Assembly (NCBI GenBank): GCA_943788095.1
Contig: CALSOZ010000004.1
Span: forward strand, 62,001 to 126,000
DNA length: 64,000 nt
DNA from: an uncultured Flavobacteriaceae bacterium
Lineage (GTDB): Bacteria; Bacteroidota; Bacteroidia; Flavobacteriales; Flavobacteriaceae
Reading direction: 5' to 3'
The stretch's first letter is position 1; each line of letters opens with the position of its first letter. Below, piece after piece: positions 19,251-26,923 of the stretch. The position numbers and the translations under genes are program-made. Under the pieces are notes generated by a model, which made no database searches, was not told the origin of the DNA, and worked only from the letters and a program-made list of their open reading frames with translations.

Positions 19251-19394
19251 ATGGCAAAACTTTACACTCAAAAACCCTCTAATTCTAATACATTTAAACC
19301 CAAGACAGAAACCATAAATTTTCTTTTGAATTACTCAAAAGCATTGAAAGTTTCTACTTATAAGGGACTTAAATTTGAGTCCATACTCAATTAG
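19251..19394 (+). CDS. Conserved 47-aa small protein (missed by ORF track)
   Basis: ATG at 19251 to TAG at 19392-19394 encodes MAKLYTQKPSNSNTFKPKTE followed by TINFLLNYSKALKV and ending FESILN. The pattern of a Lys/Pro-rich start, an amphipathic ETIxFLLNYSKAL helix and an FExxxN end is one I recognise from small flavobacterial proteins placed after this sigma factor. It lies 70 bp after the sigma gene and just before a strong terminator, so it likely ends that transcript. Function unknown; a sigma-binding role is possible but untested. Confidence 0.65.
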   Translation: MAKLYTQKPSNSNTFKPKTETINFLLNYSKALKVSTYKGLKFESILN

Positions 19395-19406
19395 TTTAGA
19401 ACTTAT

Positions 19407-19434
19407 AAATCCCAACAGCTGTTGGGATTTTTTT
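19407..19434 (+). terminator. Strong Rho-independent terminator after the small protein
   Basis: Perfect 12-bp stem AAATCCCAACAG / CTGTTGGGATTT (19407-19430) with no separate loop, followed by TTTT on the plus strand. It ends the sigma-small protein unit. Confidence 0.85.
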
Positions 19435-19802
19435 ATATCCTTTATAGTAAGAGGCTTTTTGGAGCTGGCGCCACGCTAAGGCGGAACAAGAGCAAATGAT
19501 GATCGCGCTAGCATGGGGTTTTTAATTAATGCATTTATGATTCGGTTAGTATAAGGCAAGTTCGGTAGTAAAATTGTTGCACTTTCAGGTTTGCTCTGAG
19601 CCAAATTAAAAATTTAGTGGTGTTTGTTTAAGTGACAAAATGACAATTATACTGAAAAAATGACTGTTAGGGAGGCAATTTTAATAACATCTGCTGGATA
19701 AAATTCAGTAAATCCATTTTGGCATTTTTTTTGTTTTTTTTGAAGTCGAAATCAATGGAGATTTCAAATTTGAAATAATGTTTAATTTAAAATTTTGTAA
19801 TT
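19435..19802. other. Gene-free spacer with short repeat motifs, left edge of a probable inserted segment
   Basis: No ORF is supported. It holds AGCTGGCGCCACGC at 19463-19476 and CGGTTAGTATAAGG at 19543-19556; close copies of both (GCTGGCGCC, CGGTTTAGTATAAG) occur in the spacer at 22.2-22.3 kb on the other side of the heat-shock/lipoprotein/esterase segment. The last 60 bp are T-rich leader of the small heat-shock gene. Base composition around 19460-19510 is more GC-rich than its surroundings. Confidence 0.5.
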
Positions 19803-20282
19803 ATGAGCAATTTAGTAAGTGTTCCTAAAAAAGGAAGTTTAGTGAACAGTAATTCAAATCAAAACTTCCCAACTTTGTCAAATTGGTTAGATGATATTTT
19901 TAATCGTGACCTAATACCTTCAGTATTTACCTCAAACTTTAATACTGGAATTACTTTGCCAAAAGTTAACATCATAGAAACCGCAAATGATTTTGCAGTA
20001 GAAATGGCAGTTCCAGGTCTTAAGAAATCAGATTTCCAAATTGACATTGACAATCAAGTATTATCAATCTCGACAGAGACAAAGGAAGACAATGAACACA
20101 AAGAAGAAAATTATACTCGTAGAGAGTTTGGTTACTCTTCTTTCAAAAGAACCTTTACTCTGCCTGAAAGTGTAAATGCTGATAAAATTAATGCAAGTTA
20201 TAACGAAGGCATTTTGAGTATTCTCTTACCCAAAAAAGAAGAGGCAAAACAAAAGCCAGCTAGAAGCATTAAGATTTCATAA
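19803..20282 (+). CDS. Small heat-shock protein, Hsp20/alpha-crystallin family
   Basis: 159 aa. The alpha-crystallin domain covers about residues 53-145: PKVNIIETANDFAVEMAVPGLKK, the Arg-rich YTRREFGYSSFKRTFTLPESV and the ending NEGILSILLPKKEE, followed by the tail ARSIKIS, which carries an IKI oligomerisation motif like I-x-I. It holds unfolded proteins in an ATP-independent way in the cytosol. Preceded by a long T-rich leader that could carry a stress promoter, but no CIRCE-like inverted repeat was seen. Followed by an acidic lipoprotein gene. Confidence 0.93.
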   Translation: MSNLVSVPKKGSLVNSNSNQNFPTLSNWLDDIFNRDLIPSVFTSNFNTGITLPKVNIIETANDFAVEMAVPGLKKSDFQIDIDNQVLSISTETKEDNEHKEENYTRREFGYSSFKRTFTLPESVNADKINASYNEGILSILLPKKEEAKQKPARSIKIS

Positions 20283-20316
20283 TCGATTTACTTAAATTTT
20301 TGATTGATGAGTAAAG

Positions 20317-20358
20317 TATATAGTAGGGGACCGAGTAATCGGTCTCCTAACTATACTC
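20317..20358 (+). other. Imperfect hairpin between the heat-shock gene and the lipoprotein gene
   Basis: AGTATATAGTAGGGGACCGA pairs, with a few mismatches, with TCGGTCTCCTAACTATACT across a short loop. It is followed by only TTAAAAATG, so it could be a weak terminator, processing site or mRNA stabiliser between the two genes. Confidence 0.5.
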
Positions 20359-20390
20359 TTAAAAATGTTTAATCCTTAAAATTTAAAGCG

Positions 20391-20870
20391 ATGAAAAAAT
20401 ATGTTTTATTATTCATGATTGGTATGTTAAGCGTGAGTTGCAACAGTCAAAATAAAGATCTAAAAAATAAGGAAAGTGAAGAAAAATCAATTAAAGAACC
20501 AAAGGGCTCTTGGAAAGTAGATAAAGAATTTGACGAAAATGGAAATTTAATTAGATATGATAGTATTTATTCTTGGTCTTCCGATGATAAATACGACAAT
20601 CTATCATTTTCAGAGCGAGATAGTTTGATGCAATCTTTTAAATCAAGATTTTTCACCAATTTTTCGGTATTTGAAAACCGAGGGTTTGAAGATGTTTTTT
20701 CTAAAGACTCACTTTTTAGTAAACATTTCTTTAATGATGATTTTTTTGAAAGTGATTTTGGTTCAGACTTTATGGATATTGACAAAATATGGCAACAGAT
20801 GAATGCAAGACAGAAAAATTTTTTAGAAAAATATCGTTCAGAATTTATTAAACCCGAAGACGAAAACTAA
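20391..20870 (+). CDS. Acidic hypothetical lipoprotein next to Hsp20
   Basis: 159 aa. Signal peptide with lipobox LSVSC, Cys at residue 17, then a Lys/Glu linker, a KGSWKVDKEFDENGNLIRYD segment (repeat of the kind 'DENGNLIRYDSIYSW' found in MORN/toxin-like or envelope proteins) and an acidic, Phe/Asp-rich C-terminal half (NDDFFESDFGSDFMDID). It would be anchored in the outer or inner membrane leaflet facing the periplasm. It lies 108 bp after the small heat-shock gene and may be co-induced with it. No known function; the Phe/Asp pattern could bind partly unfolded protein, a guess. Confidence 0.7.
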   Translation: MKKYVLLFMIGMLSVSCNSQNKDLKNKESEEKSIKEPKGSWKVDKEFDENGNLIRYDSIYSWSSDDKYDNLSFSERDSLMQSFKSRFFTNFSVFENRGFEDVFSKDSLFSKHFFNDDFFESDFGSDFMDIDKIWQQMNARQKNFLEKYRSEFIKPEDEN

Positions 20871-20890
20871 ATAGTTTTCGTTTTTTTTTT
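20861..20890 (+). terminator. Rho-independent terminator overlapping the lipoprotein stop codon
   Basis: Stem CGAAAACT (20861-20868) / AGTTTTCG (20873-20880) with loop AAAT, then ten T. The first arm contains the end of the coding region including the stop. Confidence 0.85.
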
Positions 20891-20933
20891 GAGAGTTCGT
20901 TTGTTATTGCGGTTATAGATTGTTAGCCTTTCG

Positions 20934-22190
20934 TTATTTTTTATTTAGAGCTTCAATTCTTTTTTTATAAAAATTGCCACCACTTATTTCATAGGCTTTG
21001 TTTAAGTATTTTATGGCATTTTCTTTGTCGTTTTGAGATTCATAATACTCAGCCATCGAATCATAAGCATTTGCACTTGTTGGATTATACTTAATATTCA
21101 TTTCAAAAAAAATAAATGCCTTCTTGGGTTGTCCCATTTGCATATTCATGTAACCATAGCCATTTAACATTTCGTCTATCATCGGTGCAGTGGGAACACC
21201 AAAACGTTCGGTATAAATTTGTTCCTGCTCCTTCAATAGCGAAACCAATTCTTCTATAGGGGTTTCTGGATTATTATATTTTTGAGGAGATTTAAACTGA
21301 TACCATTCAAAAAGAAAAATCAGCCCATCTCTTATTGATGGTAACGGCACTGTACCATGTAAATCTTCATTATAAACCTTCCATGAAAAATTTAATCCAT
21401 TTTGTTTTTGAGATTTAGTATAATTTGAAAACTCGATGATTGAACGTGGAAACAAAGTAAACTCTGAAGAGTCATCCATAATATTCTCCATGGTTATTTC
21501 TTCATTCCACATATGTAGTTGCTCTGCTGCTAAAGACACAAAAAGGGATTTGCCTTCATAACTTTCTGTACTCAACTTTTCTTTTACCTCCTTCAATAAT
21601 TTCTGGTCGTCCCAATCCAAACTCGGATCTATCGCTATATAATTTTGAAAAATATGTGCATGATTTACCATCATATTTATAGTAAATAAACCGGCATAAG
21701 AATGCCCTATTAAGGTACGATAGGCCATGGTTGGATACTTACTATCAATATATGGGATGAGTTCCTCTTCCATAAATTTAGTAAAGGTTTCTGCACCTCC
21801 TGTTTCACTATTAAATGCACTACCGCGTCTCATTTTTATCTGCGAAGTCGTTAAATCTCTTACCCGGTTGCTGCGATTAGAAACCCCAACAAGTATCATA
21901 TGTGGTAGATAATGCCCCCAATAATTTCCATAAACAGCTTCCAAAGTGCCTTCTAGTGAAAATCCATCCATTAGATAAATCACGGCATATTTTTCATTAT
22001 TATCTGGCTGAAAATTAGATGGTAATCTTACCCAAAAGTCACGACTTTCACTTAAAGTTTTAGAAAATATGGAATCTACTATCCGATTTTGAAATTGCTC
22101 TGTTTGGGACTCAGTTTTTTGTGCAATTGCATGTTGATTTACCATTAAAATCGATCCGATAAGTCCTAATAAGTAGATGTAATAGTTCAT
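20934..22190 (-). CDS. Secreted esterase-like alpha/beta hydrolase with C-terminal TPR
   Basis: 418 aa. Signal peptide 1-23 (GLIGSILMVNQHAIAQ). The middle is a Fes/enterochelin-esterase-like domain (PF00756-type): YAVIYLMDGFSLEGT oxyanion strand, nucleophile in TLIGHSYAGLFTI, and DPSLDWDDQKLL. The catalytic His is probably the one in EDLHGTVPLPS. Residues 330-415 form TPR-like helices (GYGYMNMQMGQPKKAFIFFEMN, SANAYDSMAEYYESQNDKENAI). Such fusions occur in Bacteroidota as periplasmic esterases of unknown substrate. Placed in a segment bordered by repeat motifs, transcribed opposite to the heat-shock pair; see findings. Confidence 0.82.
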   Translation of the reverse strand: MNYYIYLLGLIGSILMVNQHAIAQKTESQTEQFQNRIVDSIFSKTLSESRDFWVRLPSNFQPDNNEKYAVIYLMDGFSLEGTLEAVYGNYWGHYLPHMILVGVSNRSNRVRDLTTSQIKMRRGSAFNSETGGAETFTKFMEEELIPYIDSKYPTMAYRTLIGHSYAGLFTINMMVNHAHIFQNYIAIDPSLDWDDQKLLKEVKEKLSTESYEGKSLFVSLAAEQLHMWNEEITMENIMDDSSEFTLFPRSIIEFSNYTKSQKQNGLNFSWKVYNEDLHGTVPLPSIRDGLIFLFEWYQFKSPQKYNNPETPIEELVSLLKEQEQIYTERFGVPTAPMIDEMLNGYGYMNMQMGQPKKAFIFFEMNIKYNPTSANAYDSMAEYYESQNDKENAIKYLNKAYEISGGNFYKKRIEALNKK

Positions 22191-22559
22191 TAAATTCCTT
22201 TGAATTCAAATATAACTAAATTCACACGTTAAACTAACGGTTTAGTATAAGAAAAGGAGGGCAGTTGTAAGCGTTATTTTTCGGATTAAGCTAAAAACCT
22301 AATTTAATTAATTCAACCCCTGCTGGCGCCTCACATTTGCGTGGTGCCGAAAATAAACTAATACTATTCATATACTCGTATTATATATTTTCTATTCAAT
22401 TTTTTCTTCTTACTCTTGCTGCCCAGCTGCGCAAAGTCTCCCGACTTTGAGTTTATATAACTCTCGTTATTTTTAAGTTTAAAATTTATTTTAACACTTC
22501 AAAATTTACATTTCATTTTACGCTTTTTTTTAATTGCGCGATTTTGCGCAGCTGGCTGT
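22191..22559. other. Gene-free spacer with intergenic repeats, right edge of a probable inserted segment
   Basis: No coding ORF supported. Contains CGGTTTAGTATAAG (22238-22251) and GCTGGCGCC (22322-22330), both echoed at 19.46-19.56 kb, and a 133-bp element with 13-bp inverted ends described separately. The first 40 bp are the leader of the esterase gene. The rest is very AT-rich. Confidence 0.5.
22423..22555. repeat. Short element with 13-bp perfect inverted ends (CCAGCTGCGCAAA)
   Basis: CCAGCTGCGCAAA at 22423-22435 is repeated inverted as TTTGCGCAGCTGG at 22543-22555; the match extends to 15 of 16 bases inward. Just inside the left end is a hairpin CAAAGTC tccc GACTTTG. The interior is AT-rich with no ORF. 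This is MITE-like in size and form, or a relic of a deleted element. No target-site duplication could be confirmed. Confidence 0.55.
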
Positions 22560-23207
22560 TTATTTATAATAGGCATCAATCACCGATTTTCGTCCAATGG
22601 TTTTGGTAATGATATCTGCGTCTAAATTCCACCCACGGGCAGGGGAATATTCGCGGCCATACCAAATAATTTGCAAGTGCAAATCGTTCCAGAATTCTTT
22701 TGGAAACAGTCGTTTGGCATCTTTTTCTGTCTGTACTACACTTTTACCATTGGTTAGGTTCCAACGGTACATCAAACGATGAATATGCGTATCCACTGGA
22801 AATGCAGGCACGCCAAAGGCTTGTGCCATGACCACACTCGCCGTTTTATGTCCCACAGCTGGCAAGGCTTCCAAAGCACTAAAACTTTGAGGCACCTCTC
22901 CGTTATGGGAGTCTATGATAATTTTTGACAAGCCATAAATCCCTTTACTTTTCATAGGCGATAAGCCACAAGGGCGTATGATTTGTTTGATCTCATCAAC
23001 AGATAACTTAAGCATGTCGTACGGATTATCGGCTTTGGCGAATAAGAGCGGTGTAATTTTATTGACCCGTACATCTGTGCATTGCGCAGATAGTAATACC
23101 GCAATTAAAAGGGTGTATGGATCTTTGTGATCTAGGGGGATCGGGATTTCGGGATAAAAATCTTTTAAGGTTTTTATAACAAAATTTACCTTCTCAGTTT
23201 TAGTCAT
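22560..23207 (-). CDS. nth: Endonuclease III homologue lacking the 4Fe-4S cluster
   Basis: 215 aa HhH-GPD DNA glycosylase/AP lyase for oxidised pyrimidines. The helix-hairpin-helix is LEALPAVGHKTASVVMAQAFG with catalytic Lys in GHKTA, and the catalytic Asp is in FPVDTHIHRL. The C-terminal C-x6-C-x2-C-x5-C cluster of E. coli Nth is absent: the region reads REYSPARGWNLDADIITKTIG with no Cys. Loss of the cluster is seen in some members of the family. Divergent from bcp with starts only 34 bp apart, so the promoters overlap. Cytosolic base-excision repair. Confidence 0.88.
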   Translation of the reverse strand: MTKTEKVNFVIKTLKDFYPEIPIPLDHKDPYTLLIAVLLSAQCTDVRVNKITPLLFAKADNPYDMLKLSVDEIKQIIRPCGLSPMKSKGIYGLSKIIIDSHNGEVPQSFSALEALPAVGHKTASVVMAQAFGVPAFPVDTHIHRLMYRWNLTNGKSVVQTEKDAKRLFPKEFWNDLHLQIIWYGREYSPARGWNLDADIITKTIGRKSVIDAYYK

Positions 23208-23241
23208 TCGTTTATCTTTGAAAAAATCAAAGATACTAATT

Positions 23242-23694
23242 ATGACTACATTACAAATAGGGGATCAAGCCCCAAACTTTCAATCGGTCGATGAAAGCGG
23301 AAACACCATCACCTTAGCAGATTATAAAGAAAAAAAACTCGTTTTGTTTTTCTATCCCAAAGCGAGTACACCTGGTTGCACGGTTGAAGCCTGTAATTTA
23401 AGCGATAATTACAGTCGGTTTACGGCGCAAGGCTACGATATTTTGGGCGTGAGTGCCGACAGTGCAAAGCGACAGTCTAACTTTAAAGATAAATATGGAT
23501 TTCCGTATCCGTTGTTAGCCGATGAAGACAAATCGGTGATTACTGCTTTTGGCGTCTGGGGTCCTAAAAAATTTATGGGGAAAGAGTATGACGGAATCCA
23601 CCGCACCACCTTTGTCATTGATGAACAAGGCGTTATTGAAGACGTTATTCTAAAAGTGAAAACGAAAGAACATACAGCTCAAATTTTAAAATAA
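23242..23694 (+). CDS. bcp: Thioredoxin-dependent peroxiredoxin, BCP/PrxQ type
   Basis: The ORF track starts at a TTG (23218); the ATG at 23242 gives MTTLQIGDQAPNFQSVDESG, the normal N-terminus, so 150 aa. Peroxidatic Cys and resolving Cys are five apart in STPGCTVEACNLSD, the atypical 2-Cys PrxQ arrangement. It reduces H2O2 and organic peroxides using thioredoxin. Typical downstream motifs FGVWGPKKFMGKEYDGIHRT are present. Divergent neighbour of nth; both deal with oxidative damage. Followed by a bidirectional terminator. Confidence 0.95.
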   Translation: MTTLQIGDQAPNFQSVDESGNTITLADYKEKKLVLFFYPKASTPGCTVEACNLSDNYSRFTAQGYDILGVSADSAKRQSNFKDKYGFPYPLLADEDKSVITAFGVWGPKKFMGKEYDGIHRTTFVIDEQGVIEDVILKVKTKEHTAQILK

Positions 23695-23723
23695 AAAAAA
23701 GCGACCAATCGGTCGCTTTTTTT
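23693..23723 (+). terminator. Bidirectional Rho-independent terminator
   Basis: A8 then GCGACC AATC GGTCGC then T7 (core 23701-23716). It ends bcp on the plus strand and the convergent 23734-25173 gene on the minus strand. Confidence 0.9.
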
Positions 23724-23733
23724 ATGAATAGAT

Positions 23734-25173
23734 TTATTGCACCTCGTATCCAAAAAGTTTTTGGTCTTTAATCAACTCAGAAACGCCTTCTGGAATCATT
23801 TCCTCCCAACCCGGTTCTCCAGTAGAGATCATTTTGAAAACTTTCCGAGAGAATATGTCTAGAATTTCGGGATCGTAATTCGTGATGTCCACCATCTTCC
23901 CATTGTATTTAAAATACTTGTATAACTCTTTCATCCGTGGATGAACTTTTAGGTTATCGCTTGTGGTAAGTGTATTATTTTCATTGAGCATTGGATAGAG
24001 ATAGACTTTCATGTCTTTGTAAAACAGTTTTCCAAATGCTTCTAAGACGCCACCACTCAAATGTCGGTAGTATTTTTCGTCAAAAACATCAATTAAATTA
24101 TTAATACCCATGGCCAATCCCATCCGTTTTTTGGTATATAAGTTGAAGTATTCTACAAGCTTATAATACTCTTGAAAGTTCGAAATTAGAACCGTTTGTC
24201 CTAGCGAGCACAGCAATCTAGCGCGGTCCATAAAATCTTGTTCATCAATCTCTCCACCAGAAGCTCTCAGGTTAGATAATGTGATTTCAAAAATCACCTG
24301 TGTCTTTTCTTTTAGAACTTTATTTTCTTTTAAAAACATGTCGTATGATCTCTCATACATATCCATATTGACTTTGGTCACAGGTCGAAAACTACCTCGA
24401 AAAGCTAAGATATTTTTCTTGTATAAGACTCGTGCAGGGAGTACATTATTACCGTCAGGAGCAAACATAACGGCGTCTGTCATCCCGTTTTTTAATAACT
24501 GTAAGCTCATCAATCGATTGTCAACATCTTTGAAATCAGGGCCCGAAAAATTGATGGTATCAATTTCTAACTGATCTTTATCGATATGATCATATAAATA
24601 GCGCAACAGTTTTTTTGGCTGATTGTATTTGTAATAAGCACCATAAATTAGGTTGGTTCCTAATTTACCGAGTGTTTCTTGTTGTAAACGAGCATCGGTT
24701 TCTTTAAAACGGATGTGAAGTGTAATTTCATTGTATTCCTCTTGTTCAGAATCAATCTGATATCTAATTCCAACCCAGCCATGGCCTTTAAATCGCTTTG
24801 CGAAATCAATCGTAGCCACGGTATTTGCATAGCTAAAAAACATTTTGTTTGGATACTCATCTCTAGAAAGACGATTTTCAATAAGTCTTACTTCATGAGA
24901 TAGCATTTTTTTTAAGCGATCTTCAGTCACATACCGATTCTCTTTTTCAGTTCCGTAGATGGCATCACTAAAGGCTTTGTCATAGGCAGACATCGCTTTT
25001 GCAATGGTTCCAGAAGCTCCCCCGGCCCTAAAAAATTGCCGCACTGTTTCTTGTCCGGCACCAATCTCAGCGAAGGTTCCGTAAATATTTTCATTTAAAT
25101 TTATTCGTAATGCTTTGTCTTTTAGGGATGGGATGCTTTCCATTTTAGCATCCCCTTTAAGCGTTATTTCCAT
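23734..25173 (-). CDS. Conserved 479-aa protein of unknown function
   Basis: Strong, ungapped protein with no signal peptide or membrane helix. N-terminus SLKDKALRINLNENIYGTFAEIGAGQETVRQFF, then GGASGTIAKAMSAYDK and a region on ribosomal-like pairs HVRFKETDARLQQETLGKLG. I recall this as a protein widely kept across Flavobacteriia and present in other phyla, where it has received inconsistent names (such as NaMN adenylyltransferase) with no supporting nucleotidyltransferase motif visible here. Single-gene unit between two strong boundaries. It is likely cytosolic; I do not assign a reaction. Confidence 0.8.
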   Translation of the reverse strand: MEITLKGDAKMESIPSLKDKALRINLNENIYGTFAEIGAGQETVRQFFRAGGASGTIAKAMSAYDKAFSDAIYGTEKENRYVTEDRLKKMLSHEVRLIENRLSRDEYPNKMFFSYANTVATIDFAKRFKGHGWVGIRYQIDSEQEEYNEITLHIRFKETDARLQQETLGKLGTNLIYGAYYKYNQPKKLLRYLYDHIDKDQLEIDTINFSGPDFKDVDNRLMSLQLLKNGMTDAVMFAPDGNNVLPARVLYKKNILAFRGSFRPVTKVNMDMYERSYDMFLKENKVLKEKTQVIFEITLSNLRASGGEIDEQDFMDRARLLCSLGQTVLISNFQEYYKLVEYFNLYTKKRMGLAMGINNLIDVFDEKYYRHLSGGVLEAFGKLFYKDMKVYLYPMLNENNTLTTSDNLKVHPRMKELYKYFKYNGKMVDITNYDPEILDIFSRKVFKMISTGEPGWEEMIPEGVSELIKDQKLFGYEVQ

Positions 25174-25239
25174 CTTTAAAATTAAGGAGGTTTACAACAC
25201 AAAGGTATCATTTTAGATAAGCTTACAAAAAAAATAACC

Positions 25240-25247
25240 TATTTTTG
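25240..25247 (+). promoter_or_regulatory. Candidate -7 box (TATTTTTG)
   Basis: TATTTTTG matches TAnnTTTG, 17 bp before the TTG start of the MBL hydrolase. No clear -33. Confidence 0.4.
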
Positions 25248-25264
25248 TTGAAATTATTAACTCA

Positions 25265-26026
25265 TTGAAAATTACATTTTTAGGTACGGGAACATCACAA
25301 GGAATTCCAATTATTGGAAGCACACATCCGGTGTGTTTAAGTGAAGATTTTAAGGACAAACGCCTTAGAGTTTCGGTCTTAGTGGAGTGGAGTGATTTGT
25401 CGGTTTTAATAGATTGTGGCCCCGATTTTAGGCAACAAATGTTACGATCCAATTGTACCAAAATCGATGCCGTTCTTTTTACCCACGAACACAGTGATCA
25501 TACGGCAGGGCTGGACGATTTAAGACCTTTTTTCTATCGACAAGGCGCTATTGATGTATTTGCACAAGAGCGTGTGTTGAAATCGCTATACAAACGTTTT
25601 GATTATATTTTTAAAAAAGATAACAAATATCCGGGGGTTCTGACTTTGAAGGAGACTCAAATTACAGACACTCCTTTTTTAATTGGACCTCATAAAATCA
25701 CCCCCATAAATGTACTGCACAATGCACTTCCGATTTTTGGATATCGAATGGGTGGGTTTGCTTATATCACCGATGCTAAAACAGTTGCAGAGATTGAAAT
25801 TGAAAAGCTTCAAGGTTTAGATGTTTTGGTGGTAAATGCCTTGCGAATAGAACCTCATGTATCTCATTTTAACCTTGAGGAAGCCTTGGCGTTTATCAAA
25901 TTGGTAAATCCCAAAAAAGCCTATCTAACCCATATTAGTCATCATTTAGGATTTCATGAAACCGTCGAAAAAAGCCTCCCTACAAATGTGAAACTCGCTT
26001 ACGATCAACTACAAATATCTATTTAA
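25265..26026 (+). CDS. MBL-fold metallo-hydrolase (PhnP-like)
   Basis: 253 aa, starting with TTG; the N-terminus KITFLGTGTSQGIPIIG is the family's first strand and leaves no room for a later start. The zinc motif is FTHEHSDHTAGLDDLRPF, with further His in PINVLHNALPIFGYR and YLTHISHHLG. This set matches the PhnP/ RNase Z-like phosphodiesterase group that hydrolyses cyclic phosphate or nucleotide esters. No phosphonate genes are near, so the substrate is unknown. Followed within 2 bp by a small membrane/coiled-coil protein gene. Confidence 0.88.
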   Translation: MKITFLGTGTSQGIPIIGSTHPVCLSEDFKDKRLRVSVLVEWSDLSVLIDCGPDFRQQMLRSNCTKIDAVLFTHEHSDHTAGLDDLRPFFYRQGAIDVFAQERVLKSLYKRFDYIFKKDNKYPGVLTLKETQITDTPFLIGPHKITPINVLHNALPIFGYRMGGFAYITDAKTVAEIEIEKLQGLDVLVVNALRIEPHVSHFNLEEALAFIKLVNPKKAYLTHISHHLGFHETVEKSLPTNVKLAYDQLQISI

Positions 26027-26027
26027 A

Positions 26028-26219
26028 ATGAAAAAAAACATCTATCTATATTTACTTGTATTCTCTCTTTTAGTCAATGTGTTTCAATATGTGAACTCTA
26101 AAGGGATTATTGATAAATATGAAAAAGACATCAAAAAATTCAAAGCTAAAATTGAAGTTTTAAAAAACTCAAACTCAGAAGCCTCTCTTTTAGAAAACGA
26201 CAACAATAAAGTCGAATGA
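26028..26219 (+). CDS. Small membrane-anchored coiled-coil protein
   Basis: 63 aa. Residues 5-22 form one membrane helix (IYLYLLVFSLLVNVFQYV), followed by a Lys/Glu-rich helix (YEKDIKKFKAKIEVLKN) likely to form a coiled coil. It starts 2 bp after the MBL hydrolase stop, so is translationally linked to it. FtsL/DivIC-like shape but too short and without known motifs. Function unknown. Confidence 0.6.
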   Translation: MKKNIYLYLLVFSLLVNVFQYVNSKGIIDKYEKDIKKFKAKIEVLKNSNSEASLLENDNNKVE

Positions 26220-26269
26220 CTCTAAACATCCAAACAATCTGAAACTAAAGAGGTCTCATTATAAGCTCA

Positions 26270-26923
26270 CTATATTTTAGTCACAATCCAATCTCTTAGT
26301 TCATAGAAATTTTGAGGCGAAACACCATGGCCAACAGGAAATTCACTGTAGGTATGTGCGATGTTTAAGGACTTCAAAAACACAGGGGTTTGTCGTGCCC
26401 AGTCAATTGGGATTACTTGATCGACGGTCCCATGAGAACAATAAAAATTGAGATGCGAATAATCTAAGGATTCTAAATTTTCAGGTAAAATATCATGGTT
26501 GACATAGCCACTTAATCCAATGATTTTTTTAATTTTAGTGGGATGATTCAGTGCGGTTGCCATTCCTAAAATGGTGCCCTGACTAAATCCTAATAACGAA
26601 ACGTTCGTTTTATCTACAGGGTACTGATCACAGGCCAAATCAATACAATCGATCAGAACTTGCATCGATAACATTGCTTGCTCATTATCATTCCATTTAT
26701 TTTGTTCGGCATCAAAATTAATCGCGTACCATGCATTTCCACTCGGTTGGAGTGGATATGGGGCTCGAATTGATATGATGAATAATTCTTCTGGGAGTTC
26801 ATTTGCAAATGAAAACAGATCGTTTTCATCACTGCCATAGCCATGTAGCATCACTAATAATGGAGCCTTTTCTGTTAATGTGGAGGGTCTTGTAATATGA
26901 ACTAATGGGAGTTGAACACTCAT
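26270..26923 (-). CDS. Phospholipase/carboxylesterase-family serine hydrolase
   Basis: 217 aa alpha/beta hydrolase. N-terminal LVMLHGYGSDENDLF gives the oxyanion hole, the nucleophile is in VSLLGFSQGTILGMA, the Asp in SHGTVDQVIPIDWAR and the His in FPVGHGVSP. This is the carboxylesterase (YpfH/EstB-like) family acting on short acyl esters. Cytosolic, no signal peptide. Last gene of the BatA / dihydroorotase-like / membrane protein / esterase operon, starting directly after the stop of the membrane protein gene. Confidence 0.88.
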   Translation of the reverse strand: MSVQLPLVHITRPSTLTEKAPLLVMLHGYGSDENDLFSFANELPEELFIISIRAPYPLQPSGNAWYAINFDAEQNKWNDNEQAMLSMQVLIDCIDLACDQYPVDKTNVSLLGFSQGTILGMATALNHPTKIKKIIGLSGYVNHDILPENLESLDYSHLNFYCSHGTVDQVIPIDWARQTPVFLKSLNIAHTYSEFPVGHGVSPQNFYELRDWIVTKI

